A stretch of DNA of 64,000 bases from Sinorhizobium saheli (GCF_001651875.1 NZ_LNQB01000059.1:1-64000); one strand, 5' to 3'; positions 16,551 through 24,798 are shown, counted from the stretch's first letter. A program made the numbers and translations. Notes: generated by a model from the sequence alone, not told the origin.

Positions 16551-18191
16551 CTATTCCTTGGAGACGTTCCAGACATAGTTGGTGTCGAAGCTCGGCCCGA
16601 GCTTGAAGCCCTTCAGTTTGCCGCTAAGACCGGCGACCTCGATCTGCTGGAAGATGATGACGAAGGGGCTATTCTCGAGGACGCTCCTCTGCAACTCCTC
16701 GTAGATCTCGGCACGCTTGGCGCTGTCGCGTTCGAGAAGCGCGTCCTTGGTCTTCTTGCTCAGTTCCGGAACGTCCCAGGCATTGCGCCAGGCGAGCGTC
16801 TTGTTGGTGCCCTCGTCGGAATTGTCCGGATTGTTGGTGAAGGTGTCGGCATTCGAGTGCGGATCGAAATAATCCATGCCCCACTGACCGATGTACATAT
16901 CGTGGTTGCGGGCGCGATACTTCGTCAGCGTCTGCTTGCCGTCGCCCGGGATGATCTCGAGCTTCACACCGGCCTGTGCCAGCGTCTGCTGGAAGGATTC
17001 GGCCACCCCGGTGACCGGCTGGGTGTTGCGCACGTCCATCGTCACCGTGAACCCGTCCGGATAGCCGGCCTTCGCCAGCAGTTCCTTCGCCTTGGCGACG
17101 TCGAACTTGTAGGGGTTCTCGTCGAGGGCGCCGAGGACGCCCTTCGGCAGGAAGCTCTGGTGGATCTCGCCGATGCCCTTGATCAGCGTCGCGCCGATCG
17201 CGTCGTAGTCGACCAGATACTTGAAGGCCTGCTGCACCTCGGGCTTGGCCAGCTTCTCGTTCTTCTGGTTGAGGCTGATGTAGTAGACCGTTCCCTTGGG
17301 CGCGCTCGTCGTCGCCAGATCGGCATTCTTGCCGACGGCCTCGTAGTCGCCCGGCTCGAGATTGCGCGCCACATCGATATCGCCGGCCTCGAGGGCCAGC
17401 CGCTGGCCGGAGCTCTCCTTCATGTGGCGGTAGATGACGCGGGCGAGCTTCGCCGGCTCACCGTAATAATTGTCGTTGCGTTCCAGCACGACGACCTCGT
17501 TCGCGCGCCACTCCCGCAGCTTGAAGGGGCCGGAGCCGGCATAGCCGGTCTTCAGCCACTCGTTGCCGAAGTCGTTGTCGTACTTGTATTCGTTGCTCGG
17601 CGTCACGGGCTTGACGTGTTCGAGCACGAGCTTCTTGTCGACGACGGAAGCGACCGTCGCGGTCAGGCAGTTCAGGACGAAGCTCGGCGCATAGGGCTGG
17701 TCGACGGTGAAGACGAAGGTCTGCTCGTCGGCCGCCTTGGCCTTCTCGGTGACGTTGTCGCCATTGAGGCCGAACTGCGTGAGGATGAAGGCCGGGCTCT
17801 TGTCGAGCTTGACGGCCCGTTCGAAGGAATAGGCCACGTCCTCGGCGGTGATCGGATTGCCGGAGGCGAACTTCATGCCCTGTTTCAGCTTGAACGTATA
17901 GGTGAGGCCGTCGTCGGAAACCGTCCAGCTTTCGGCGAGGTCGCCGACCACCTTGGACGTGTCGTTGAGATCGAGGCGGACGAGCAGGCTGTAGGTGTTG
18001 CTGGTCATTTCCGCGGTCGAAAGCTCGAAGGCCTCGCCCGGGTCCATGGTGATGATGTCGTCGAAAGCGAAGCCCTCGACCAGCGTGTCTTGCGGTGTTT
18101 CGGCGAAGGCCGGCTGCGCCGCGCCCATCGCCAGCGCGAGCGCCGCAGTCGCGGTCAGAAGTCGAAGGCGTCCATTGAGCTTATGCATCAT
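16551..18191 (-). CDS. Periplasmic di/oligopeptide-binding protein (SBP family 5)
   Basis: The product has 546 residues with a signal peptide cut near PAFAE. The mature protein carries SBP_bac_5 features: LAESWTVSDDGLTYTFKLKQGMKF, DVAYSFERA, and INLNQK-like strands (YYISLNQKNEK). It captures the peptide in the periplasm and hands it to the DppBC-like permease. It is preceded in the operon by a dipeptidase gene, which fits uptake and cleavage of dipeptides, perhaps including D-amino-acid or modified peptides. The spacing to the next gene is 23 bases. Confidence 0.9.
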   Translation of the reverse strand: MMHKLNGRLRLLTATAALALAMGAAQPAFAETPQDTLVEGFAFDDIITMDPGEAFELSTAEMTSNTYSLLVRLDLNDTSKVVGDLAESWTVSDDGLTYTFKLKQGMKFASGNPITAEDVAYSFERAVKLDKSPAFILTQFGLNGDNVTEKAKAADEQTFVFTVDQPYAPSFVLNCLTATVASVVDKKLVLEHVKPVTPSNEYKYDNDFGNEWLKTGYAGSGPFKLREWRANEVVVLERNDNYYGEPAKLARVIYRHMKESSGQRLALEAGDIDVARNLEPGDYEAVGKNADLATTSAPKGTVYYISLNQKNEKLAKPEVQQAFKYLVDYDAIGATLIKGIGEIHQSFLPKGVLGALDENPYKFDVAKAKELLAKAGYPDGFTVTMDVRNTQPVTGVAESFQQTLAQAGVKLEIIPGDGKQTLTKYRARNHDMYIGQWGMDYFDPHSNADTFTNNPDNSDEGTNKTLAWRNAWDVPELSKKTKDALLERDSAKRAEIYEELQRSVLENSPFVIIFQQIEVAGLSGKLKGFKLGPSFDTNYVWNVSKE

Positions 18192-18241
18192 TTTGCGCTT
18201 CCCTCTTTTTATCGGCCCTTTGCGGGCCCTTCTTCATGGGA

Positions 18242-19297
18242 TCAGGCAGGCTCGTGCCACGCTTGTCCCAGAATTCTAAGCCAGTTCTCGCGGCAAATCT
18301 TTTTCAGCTCGCGGTCACCATATCCGGCGGCCCTCAGCGCGGCAACGAGCTTCTGATTCCCCGCCGCGTCAGCGATTTCTCCAGGGATCGTCGCGCCGTC
18401 GAAGTCCGACCCGAGCGCGACGCAGTCGACGCCCATGCGCTCGACCATATAGTCGACATGCCGCACCATGTCGGACAGCGGTGTCGCGGCATTTTCCTGC
18501 CCGTCGGCGCGCAGCATGGTGGTGGCATAGTTCAGGCCGACGAGGCCGCGGCTCTCGCGGATGGCATCGAGCTGCCTGTCGGTCAGGTTGCGCGCGACCG
18601 GCGTCAGCGCGTGAACATTGGAATGGCTGGTGACGAGCGGCTGATCCGTCGCCTTCGCCACGTCCCAAAAGCCCTGCTCGGTCATGTGGGCGAGGTCGAT
18701 CAGGATGCCGAGGCGGTTGCAGGCGCGCACGAGCTCGACGCCGGCTTCGGTCAGTCCCGGGCCCGTATCGGGCGAACTCGGATAGGCGAAGGGGACGCCG
18801 TGGCCGAAGACATTGTGACGGCTCCAGACCGGGCCGAGCGAGCGAAGTCCGGCAGCGTAGAAGGTCTCGAGCGCCGCAAGATCGGGCCCGATCGCCTCGC
18901 AGCCCTCCATGTGCAGAACCGCCGCGAACACCTCGTCCTTGATCGCCTCGCGGATTTCGCCCGTCGAGCGGCAGAGCCGCCACGCACCGGCCCGGTCGAG
19001 CCGAATGGCGATATCGGCAAGCTCCATCGCGGTCGCGAGCGACGGCAGATGGTCGAGGGGCGCGGCGAGCGGCGTCGAATAGTGGCCGTTCTCATCCGGC
19101 ATCTTCAGCACCAGGTCGCCCGACGGGACGTAGATCGCCGAGAGACCGCCGACGAGACCGCCGGCCCTGGCGCGCGGCGCATCGATATGGCCCTTGTCGG
19201 TGCCGTCCATGAATTCGATGACCGGATCGCTGCCGCCGCGTGCGCGCTGCCAAAGGCGCAAAAGCACGTCGTTATGGCCGTCGAAAACCGCCTGCAT
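18242..19297 (-). CDS. Membrane dipeptidase family M19 (renal dipeptidase-like)
   Basis: The product has 351 residues. Metal ligands of the M19 family are visible: DGHND near the N-terminus, HMEGCEA for the bridging Glu, SHSNVHAL and DLAHM for His ligands, and GSDFDGA near the C-terminus. M19 enzymes hydrolyse dipeptides with wide tolerance, including dehydro- and D-residues at the C-terminal position. There is no signal peptide, so unlike mammalian renal dipeptidase it should act in the cytosol on imported dipeptides. First gene of the operon, 50 bases before the binding protein. Confidence 0.92.
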   Translation of the reverse strand: MQAVFDGHNDVLLRLWQRARGGSDPVIEFMDGTDKGHIDAPRARAGGLVGGLSAIYVPSGDLVLKMPDENGHYSTPLAAPLDHLPSLATAMELADIAIRLDRAGAWRLCRSTGEIREAIKDEVFAAVLHMEGCEAIGPDLAALETFYAAGLRSLGPVWSRHNVFGHGVPFAYPSSPDTGPGLTEAGVELVRACNRLGILIDLAHMTEQGFWDVAKATDQPLVTSHSNVHALTPVARNLTDRQLDAIRESRGLVGLNYATTMLRADGQENAATPLSDMVRHVDYMVERMGVDCVALGSDFDGATIPGEIADAAGNQKLVAALRAAGYGDRELKKICRENWLRILGQAWHEPA

Positions 19298-19605
19298 ACC
19301 AGATTTCCTTCGTTATTTCAGGGAGATCGGATGGAACACCGCCACGCCGCGTCCGGGAAGGACAAGGGATGATGCTAGTAAAACGGTTCGCGTATTTCAA
19401 TGAATATCGGGAGGTCTCCCCGGTGGGGCTGTGGCGAAAAATTGCGGGAAACTTCAACCAACTCCTCAGACACCACCCGCAAACACACGCTTGAGATGTG
19501 CAGGCGCGGGAGAATCTGCCATTTCTTCCATGAGGCAGCGGCAGGCGATCGTCCCCGCCGCATGTCGCTCAACCGGATCGGCCTTCGCAGCGCGAGGAGG
19601 ACTCT
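19298..19605. other. Divergent intergenic region
   Basis: About 310 bases between the dipeptidase operon (minus) and a small membrane-protein gene (plus). It should hold both promoters. I see no hairpin, repeat or consensus site that I can defend. A good ribosome site, AGGAGGACTCT, stands just before the plus-strand start at 19606. Confidence 0.4.
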
Positions 19606-19959
19606 ATGAACAGCAGCCTGGAACCTGAAAACGAGCCATTGGTCGAAATGCTGTTTCGCAACGGTACCCTCACCGTCGTCGGCATAGTGCTGTCGTTCTC
19701 CCTCGGCTTCGTGTCACACTGGGCGGCAAATCCCTTGCCCTGGGAGATGGTCGACCTTCCGACGATCCTCCTTCTCGCCGGCGGCATCGCCTGCCAGGTC
19801 AATGCCCTGCGCCTCCTGATCGAACCCGACTCGCTCCGGCAACGCGTATACGACCGCGCCAAGAAGTCCTTTCTTCGTGGCCTGGTCGCCGTCAGCACGG
19901 CTGTCGTGCTCGCGGTCCTGGTCGACTTCCTGCAAATTGCGAAACTGCCGCTGCTTTAG
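19606..19959 (+). CDS. Small inner-membrane protein, function unknown
   Basis: The product has 117 residues with three predicted membrane segments (LTVVGIVLSFSLGFVSHWA, LPTILLLAGGIACQVNALRLL, FLRGLVAVSTAVVLAVLV) joined by short charged loops. ATG 19606 has an excellent ribosome site. I do not recognise a family, though the pattern is common among conserved rhizobial membrane proteins. It is monocistronic and followed by a hairpin repeat. No function can be assigned. Confidence 0.7.
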   Translation: MNSSLEPENEPLVEMLFRNGTLTVVGIVLSFSLGFVSHWAANPLPWEMVDLPTILLLAGGIACQVNALRLLIEPDSLRQRVYDRAKKSFLRGLVAVSTAVVLAVLVDFLQIAKLPLL

Positions 19960-19998
19960 AGCATTTCGCAGTCAGGTGGAATCACCTGACGTCGCGCA
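19958..19998. repeat. Rhizobial hairpin repeat after a small gene
   Basis: The sequence GAGCATTTCGC is followed by a hairpin with arms GTCAGGTG and CACCTGAC (19972-19979 and 19984-19991). This short element is widespread downstream of genes in Sinorhizobium and Rhizobium. It begins at the stop codon of the membrane-protein gene and may stabilise or end its transcript. No T-run follows. Confidence 0.6.
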
Positions 19999-20099
19999 AA
20001 TGCGGCAAAAACAAACAGGTAGAACGGCGGCGCCAGCGCATGTGAGCGCATCCCGCTCCGGGGGGCGGTTGTCCCCGCAGATTCTCGTTGGACGGTCGG

Positions 20100-20441
20100 T
20101 CAGTGAAATGTCGACTTCGAAAAGAGATTGAGGACCAGCACCCCGGCGATGATCAGCCCCAGGCCGAGGATTGCCGGCAGGTCGAGTTTCTGGCCGAAGG
20201 TCACGTAGCCGACGGCCGAGATCAGCACGATGCCGAGGCCGCTCCACAAGGCATAGGCGATGCCGACCGGGATGTAGCGGAGCGTATAGGAGAGGAAGAA
20301 GAAGGCGACCGCGTAGCAGACGACCATCAGCGCCGTGGGCATGAGCCGCGTGAAATGCTGCGCCGCCTGCATGGCCGAGGTGCCGAGCACTTCGAAGACG
20401 ATGGCAATCACCAGAACTGTGTAAAGCATGGCGGGATTCAC
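20100..20441 (-). CDS. SMR-family multidrug efflux protein (EmrE-like)
   Basis: The product has 113 residues and four membrane helices. The essential membrane Glu is in FEVLGTSAM (Glu17), and ALWSGLGIVLISAVGY matches the conserved helix-3 block. SMR proteins work as antiparallel dimers that exchange protons for cationic drugs or guanidinium-like compounds. GTG 20441 has a strong ribosome site (GGAGGCGTCCCC). A TetR gene lies 58 bases upstream on the same strand and probably controls it. Confidence 0.9.
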   Translation of the reverse strand: MNPAMLYTVLVIAIVFEVLGTSAMQAAQHFTRLMPTALMVVCYAVAFFFLSYTLRYIPVGIAYALWSGLGIVLISAVGYVTFGQKLDLPAILGLGLIIAGVLVLNLFSKSTFH

Positions 20442-20499
20442 GGGGACGCCTCCGATGGTCCAAAAAAATCATTGAACTGACCTGCCTCGCGCCCCCGCG

Positions 20500-21060
20500 C
20501 TAAGCCAGGGACAAGGCCTTGAGCTTCTCGAGCATGGCCGCCCGCGTCGACGCATCGAGCTCGTGGCTGCGGATCAGATCGGCAAGCCACACGCCGTCGG
20601 CGGCGAAGCGGGCAAGCAGGCAATCGGGCGAACTGTCGGTCGTCGCGAACTCCGCCGCCCGTCGCGCCACCCACGCGCGCCAGCGGGCCTTGAGATGCGG
20701 CTCGGCGATCAGCGCGATCGTCAGAGCCTGCCAGCCCTGCCCCTCAGCCCCCTGGTCGAGCGCAAAGCAGACCGTGAGATAGGCTCGCGTAAATCGACCC
20801 TTCTCGACCTTGTCGGCCGCCATCGCCTCCTCGATCGCCCGGTCGAAGCGGGCCACCAGCTCGTCGAACAGGCCATCGAGCAGGGCGAGCTTGTTCGGAA
20901 AGTGATGCAGGAGCCCGCCCTTGCTGACGCCGGCGGCCTGTGACACCGCGTCGAGCGTCAGGGCCGCGATCCCCTGCTCCAGCGACAGCCGCGCGGCGAC
21001 CTCCAGCAATTGGCTGCGGACCCGCTCCGGCTGCTTCTTTCTATGATAGGCGCTCGACAT
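20500..21060 (-). CDS. TetR-family transcriptional regulator of the SMR pump
   Basis: The product has 186 residues. The N-terminal helix-turn-helix reads LTLDAVSQAAGVSKGGLLHHFPNKLALLDGLFDEL, a standard TetR DNA-binding domain. The rest is the helical ligand/dimer domain. It is co-directional with and upstream of the SMR efflux gene, so it is likely to repress the pair until a toxic cation binds. A palindrome just upstream of its start (21075-21088) is the probable operator. Confidence 0.88.
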   Translation of the reverse strand: MSSAYHRKKQPERVRSQLLEVAARLSLEQGIAALTLDAVSQAAGVSKGGLLHHFPNKLALLDGLFDELVARFDRAIEEAMAADKVEKGRFTRAYLTVCFALDQGAEGQGWQALTIALIAEPHLKARWRAWVARRAAEFATTDSSPDCLLARFAADGVWLADLIRSHELDASTRAAMLEKLKALSLA

Positions 21061-21074
21061 GGCTCATTAAAGAT

Positions 21075-21088
21075 ACCGTCTGGACGGT
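21075..21088. promoter_or_regulatory. Probable TetR operator
   Basis: The palindrome ACCGTCTGGACGGT lies 15 bases upstream of the TetR gene start. Six-base perfect arms with a two-base centre, in a short AT-flanked promoter, are typical of operators bound by self-repressing TetR regulators of efflux genes. Confidence 0.6.
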
Positions 21089-21262
21089 TTGTCAAGTCGT
21101 CAGGCACCTGCCGCGATGAAACGTCGCAAGCGGCCGGCATGCCAGGCGACCGGCCTCTGTTGTCCGGCCCCGTCGGGCGCTGTACGAACAGAAAGATCGA
21201 GCGGGATCGGGAGGCGTGCGCGTCTCTCCCTGATCCCGCTCTCCAACTGACGAGTATCGATC

Positions 21263-21649
21263 ATGACGGAAACGACGACGCTCTATGAAGCGATCGGCGG
21301 CGACGCCACCGTCCGCCTGCTGACGCGACGGTTCTACGAACACATGGACACGCTCCCGGAAGCCGCCCGCTGCCGGGCCGTTCATCCGCCGGATCTCACC
21401 GGCAGCGAGGAGAAGCTCTACGAATATCTGACCGGCTGGCTTGGCGGACCGCCAATCTATGTGGAAAAGCGCGGCCAACCGATGTTGCGCCGGCGGCACT
21501 TCATCGCCGAGATCGGCCCCGCCGAACGCGACGAGTGGCTGCTCTGCTTCACCCGCGCACTCGAAGAGACGGTCTCCCATCAGGAGCTCAGGGAGATCAT
21601 CCTCGAGCCGATCACCCGTCTCGCCTTTCACATGCAGAACAAGGAATAG
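21263..21649 (+). CDS. Group II truncated haemoglobin
   Basis: The product has 128 residues. RRFYEHMD gives the B10 Tyr, GWLGGPPIYVEKRG leads to RRRHF with the proximal F8 His, and DEWLLCF supplies the G8 Trp that defines group II (trHbO). The fold is a 2-over-2 globin. Such proteins bind oxygen and NO and are linked to NO or peroxide detoxification and to microaerobic life. The DUF423 gene starts six bases after its stop, so the two are probably co-transcribed. Confidence 0.93.
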   Translation: MTETTTLYEAIGGDATVRLLTRRFYEHMDTLPEAARCRAVHPPDLTGSEEKLYEYLTGWLGGPPIYVEKRGQPMLRRRHFIAEIGPAERDEWLLCFTRALEETVSHQELREIILEPITRLAFHMQNKE

Positions 21650-21654
21650 CGTCG

Positions 21655-22017
21655 ATGCCGACGAGCGGATTGCGCGCAAGCGTTCTTTTTGTTGCCGGTC
21701 TGATGGGCCTGTTCGGGGTCGCAAGCGCTGCGGCCGCGTCGCACGGGGCGGATCCGAGGCTCATCGGCGGCGCCTCCGCAATGTGCCTCGCGCACGCGCC
21801 GGCGCTCGTGGCGCTCCATGCCGGCTGGGCGCATTTTCGCACCGCCGGGGTTGCCGCCCTGCTGATCGCGGCGGGCACCGCGCTCTTCGCTGCGGACCTC
21901 ACCATGCGCCATTTCGCCGGCCACGGCCTCTTCCCGATGTCGGCCCCCCTTGGCGGACTGACGATGATGTCCGGCTGGCTGGCGGTGGCGCTCGGGGCTT
22001 TTCTGCCTCGGCGGTAG
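21655..22017 (+). CDS. DUF423 family membrane protein
   Basis: The product has 120 residues with four hydrophobic segments. GLMGLFGVASAAAASHG at the N-terminus and APLGGLTMMSGWLAVALGAF at the C-terminus are the conserved ends of the DUF423 (YgdD-like) family. ATG 21655 stands six bases after the globin stop, with AAGGAA as ribosome site. Function is unknown. Co-transcription with the globin is inferred from spacing. Confidence 0.88.
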   Translation: MPTSGLRASVLFVAGLMGLFGVASAAAASHGADPRLIGGASAMCLAHAPALVALHAGWAHFRTAGVAALLIAAGTALFAADLTMRHFAGHGLFPMSAPLGGLTMMSGWLAVALGAFLPRR

Positions 22018-22061
22018 CCGGGGACGGTCGCGCCTAGCGCAACTACCCCTCTTTCGGCGCG

Positions 22062-22406
22062 CTACTTCTCCAGCGCTTTCTTGCCCTGGGCCAATTCCGT
22101 GCTTACGCGCGGGAACGGCAGGATCACGCCGCCATTCGGCGAGGGAAGGCCGAGCGGGTCTCGCGCCGGCGGGCGCGTCTGCCAGTCGGGAAAGGCGGTG
22201 ATGTTGGCATTCTCCTCGATCATCCGGGCGCGGCGCGTCAGGAGCTCGTAGAGTTCGGGCACCAGCCCGTCACCGAGCTCGGCGGCGAGCTTGTGCAGGC
22301 CGATCATCATCATCCGGTCGGGACGTTCATCATCCATCTGAAGACTCCAGGCGGTCGGGGCCGAGACAACGCCCCAACGCCTCTTTCTCGAAGGTTTATC
22401 CGTCAC
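22062..22406 (-). CDS. Conserved hypothetical protein
   Basis: About 114 residues from GTG 22406, which overlaps the end of the DUF2325 gene by 11 bases. An internal ATG at 22336 (MDDERPDRMMMIGLHKL) is a possible start. It has no membrane segment. The central helix-rich part, LYELLTRRARMIEEN, is followed by a Pro-rich tail. I recognise no domain. Coupling to the DUF2325 gene suggests a shared function. Confidence 0.55.
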   Translation of the reverse strand: MTDKPSRKRRWGVVSAPTAWSLQMDDERPDRMMMIGLHKLAAELGDGLVPELYELLTRRARMIEENANITAFPDWQTRPPARDPLGLPSPNGGVILPFPRVSTELAQGKKALEK

Positions 22407-22812
22407 GGCCGTCGTCGGCGGTCAGGTCCTGCAGCGCCCGCTCGAGGCTCGACTTCGAGCCGTTGCGCAGCGGCACGAAGGCCTTGCCCCACTTCTTGCA
22501 GCCGGTCTTGACGCGAAGACACGCATCGTGGCTGATGCAATCGATCGGGCAGAAGACGCAGTCGACAGAGGGCAGGACCCGGTCGATGCGCGACACTGCC
22601 TCGCGCAGGCCGCCATCGTGATGGATGAGCTCCGCGCCGAAGGCGCTGGCGATCTCACGCAAATGGGCGACCTGGCAGTCGCGACCGCCGACATAGAGGA
22701 AGCTGCGGCCCTCGAGCGTCGTCTTCGCCTGGCCGGCGGGCGCCGCGCCCGCTTCTTCCCTCGCCTTGCCCTTGCCGCCCTTGCCTGCATTCTGGTGCCG
22801 CTTGCCGCGCAT
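22396..22812 (-). CDS. DUF2325 family protein
   Basis: The product has 138 residues from ATG 22812, with an AAGACGG-type site. After a basic Gly/Lys/Ala-rich N-terminus the DUF2325 domain reads RSFLYVGGRDCQVAHLREIASAFGAELIHHDGG and then CVFCPIDCISHDACLRVKTGCKKW. The five closely placed Cys suggest metal or Fe-S binding, but the family's activity is unproven. A TGA-N9-TCA motif of the rhizobial iron-responsive type lies in its upstream region (22949-22963). Confidence 0.85.
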   Translation of the reverse strand: MRGKRHQNAGKGGKGKAREEAGAAPAGQAKTTLEGRSFLYVGGRDCQVAHLREIASAFGAELIHHDGGLREAVSRIDRVLPSVDCVFCPIDCISHDACLRVKTGCKKWGKAFVPLRNGSKSSLERALQDLTADDGRDG

Positions 22813-22948
22813 CCGTCTTCTCTCCGTCTTGTTTCGGCGATGGGGCGCTGCCGCCGATCGCCATCGGAATTGGGTCTGGGACGCACACCGATCGGTTGCG
22901 TGCGACGGCAACCTAGTAAACTTGATAATCAGAGTAAAGTATAAAACA

Positions 22949-22963
22949 TGAGTTCAACAGTCA
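22949..22963. promoter_or_regulatory. Candidate iron-responsive (IRO-type) box
   Basis: The sequence matches TGA-N9-TCA exactly in an AT-rich stretch between the tonB stop and the DUF2325 gene. This is the motif described for RirA-controlled genes in rhizobia. A random match is possible in a 200-base gap, at roughly one chance in twenty. Confidence 0.4.
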
Positions 22964-23015
22964 TATTAATTGGGAGAGCTGCGATGGGTGAAGGCAGTAG
23001 GCCCGGGCGAGCGGC

Positions 23016-23945
23016 TCAACGCCTGAAATCGAGCGGAATGTCGAAAACCCAACTGTTTCTCCCGGCCGACTCCGGGATAGGTGGAAAGGGTGCGGCGCGG
23101 CGCACGGCATCGAGGGCCGCCTCGTCCAGGATCGGCGAGCCGGCACTTTTCGTCAGGCTGACGCTCACCAGACCACCGTCGGAACTGACGGTGAAGCGCA
23201 CATGCGCAACCCCGCGCAGGCCCTGGCGCCTCGCTTCGGCCGGATAACGCCTGGCACGACTGAGCTTGCGCCGGACCTTGCCCTTGTAGTTGTCAACGGC
23301 CGCGTTGCCCGCTTCCCGGGCGGCGCTGGCCTTTGCGCCCGTGGCCGCGCTCGCCGCCGCCTTCTCCGCGCCGTCCGTCTGGCCCTTCTTCTGCGTGCTC
23401 GCCTGCTTGCCGCCGTCGCCAGCCTTCTTGCGGACGACTTTCTTCTTCCTTGCCGGCTCCTTCTTCGGCTCCGGCTTCTCGGCCTCGGGTTTCTCGACCT
23501 TGGGCTTCTCGATCTTTTCCGGTTCCGGCTTCTCTTCCGGGACGACGGTCTCGACCGGGGGGACGCGGGCGGTGACCGGCGCTTCGGCAAGCGGGACCGG
23601 CATTACCTCTGCGGGAAGAATGACGTCCGCCTCGGTCGGCATCATGTCGGACGGCTGCGTTGCGGCGACGTCGCTCGTCGCCGGCTCGACGTCCCCGGTT
23701 TCCACCGGCTGGATCTCGGTCGGCCTCAGTTCCTCCGGTGTCACTTCCGTAGGCTCGATGACGTCGGAAGGGTTGCCCGCCTGCAACGTGTCCTCGAAGG
23801 CATTGCCAAGCAGCGTCACTTCCGTTGCGGCGCTGCCGGCAAGCTCCGCCTCCTCCTCGTTGGGCGCGAACAGCATCGCGCCGCTCGCGTGCGCCAGCAG
23901 CGAAAGTCCGATCGCCGCCGCCCATTTAACGATGTGCTTCATCAT
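23016..23945 (-). CDS. tonB: TonB family energy transducer
   Basis: The product has 309 residues. A single N-terminal membrane anchor (IVKWAAAIGLSLLAHASGAMLF) is followed by a long acidic, then Pro/Glu/Lys-rich spacer that crosses the periplasm. The C-terminal TonB domain has SRARRYPAEARRQGLRGVAHVRF and ends near VFDIPLDFRR. It couples the proton motive force to outer-membrane receptors. The adjacent haemin uptake genes suggest service to a haem/iron receptor; the receptor itself is not in the window. It lies 40 bases downstream of a small secreted-protein gene. Confidence 0.92.
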   Translation of the reverse strand: MMKHIVKWAAAIGLSLLAHASGAMLFAPNEEEAELAGSAATEVTLLGNAFEDTLQAGNPSDVIEPTEVTPEELRPTEIQPVETGDVEPATSDVAATQPSDMMPTEADVILPAEVMPVPLAEAPVTARVPPVETVVPEEKPEPEKIEKPKVEKPEAEKPEPKKEPARKKKVVRKKAGDGGKQASTQKKGQTDGAEKAAASAATGAKASAAREAGNAAVDNYKGKVRRKLSRARRYPAEARRQGLRGVAHVRFTVSSDGGLVSVSLTKSAGSPILDEAALDAVRRAAPFPPIPESAGRNSWVFDIPLDFRR

Positions 23946-23985
23946 GCCTTGCCTTCCGCCGGCGGACGCGATCGGCCGAGCGGCC

Positions 23986-24417
23986 TCAGCCCTTCAGTTC
24001 CACGGCCGACCGGGAGCCGGTCCTGAGACCCTTCATGCAGGCGCCCCTGTCGATGCCGTCACCGTCACAGGCCGGCGCATCGTTGATCAGCAGGCTCTTC
24101 ACCGCCTCGCATTTCGTCCCCGGCAGGTCGAACTGCCGAACCTTCGTCTTGCCGGCCGGCAAGTCGCGAAAATCGAGCACGGCCATGCGCTCGACCAGCC
24201 CCTGCTGGTCGAAGAGGACGAATTCGAACGACACTTTTGAAAGCGACCGGGCAAGCGCGCTGCCGGCGACGAAGGTCAGCTTGCAGCCCTTTTCGGACGG
24301 CGCGATCTCGTTGAGCTCGATCGTGAGCCCTGCCGGCGCGGCGTCCTGTGCCGCCGCCGCTCCGGCCGTCGAGAGAACCGCGATCGCGGCCGGAAAAGCA
24401 AAACGGAAAGATATCAT
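23986..24417 (-). CDS. Small secreted protein of the iron-uptake locus
   Basis: About 143 residues from ATG 24417; the frame could extend to 24477. The signal peptide is cut near AAAAQD. The mature part is a short domain with four Cys and strands such as CKLTFVAGSAL and VSFEFVLFDQQGLVERMAVLDF. I recognise it only loosely as a conserved rhizobial periplasmic protein found beside tonB. It is co-directional with tonB and divergent from hmuP, so iron regulation is likely. No function can be stated. Confidence 0.65.
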   Translation of the reverse strand: MISFRFAFPAAIAVLSTAGAAAAQDAAPAGLTIELNEIAPSEKGCKLTFVAGSALARSLSKVSFEFVLFDQQGLVERMAVLDFRDLPAGKTKVRQFDLPGTKCEAVKSLLINDAPACDGDGIDRGACMKGLRTGSRSAVELKG

Positions 24418-24483
24418 CGTAACACCACTGACTGCCCGCGCCGCCGATCCACCCGTCACCGTGCGGTTCCGACCCATTAACTT

Positions 24484-24535
24484 GACTGCAATTATCCGGT
24501 ATTGCGTCCTTAAAAAAATATGAGTAGGAAAGTCA
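24484..24535. promoter_or_regulatory. Candidate RirA-type iron boxes in the hmuP/tonB divergent promoter
   Basis: An exact TGA-N9-TCA lies at 24521-24535. A second site with one mismatch (TCC instead of TCA) lies at 24484-24498. The exact copy stands about 28 bases before the hmuP start, where a repressor would block initiation, and the region also serves the divergent secreted-protein/tonB transcript. Confidence 0.55.
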
Positions 24536-24563
24536 AGATACTAAATGAAATGGGCGGGAGTTG

Positions 24564-24791
24564 ATGCGGGGAAACACCGCATTGCGACTCGCGAACTGGC
24601 CGAAACCCGTGACACCGAACGACACCGAGACGCAGCGATCCCCGCAAACCGTACCCCCGGTCGGTCGAACGCAGCGGATCGTCGAGAGCCGCGATCTTTT
24701 CCGCGGCGACAACGAAATCCTCATTTCCCACGACGGTGCGATCTACCGGATGAAGATCACCCGCCAGGGCAAACTGATTCTGAACAAATAG
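24564..24791 (+). CDS. hmuP: HemP/HmuP haemin uptake regulator
   Basis: A small protein of about 75 residues. The C-terminal half, TQRIVESRDLFRGDNEILISHDGAIYRMKITRQGKLILNK, is split by eye into the conserved blocks ESRDLF, EILISHDG and YRMKITRQGKLIL of the HemP family. In Bradyrhizobium HmuP is needed, together with Irr, for expression of the haem receptor gene. ATG 24564 follows GGGAG. It starts the hmuPSTUV operon; hmuS follows after seven bases. Confidence 0.88.
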   Translation: MRGNTALRLANWPKPVTPNDTETQRSPQTVPPVGRTQRIVESRDLFRGDNEILISHDGAIYRMKITRQGKLILNK

Positions 24792-24798
24792 CGAGCCG

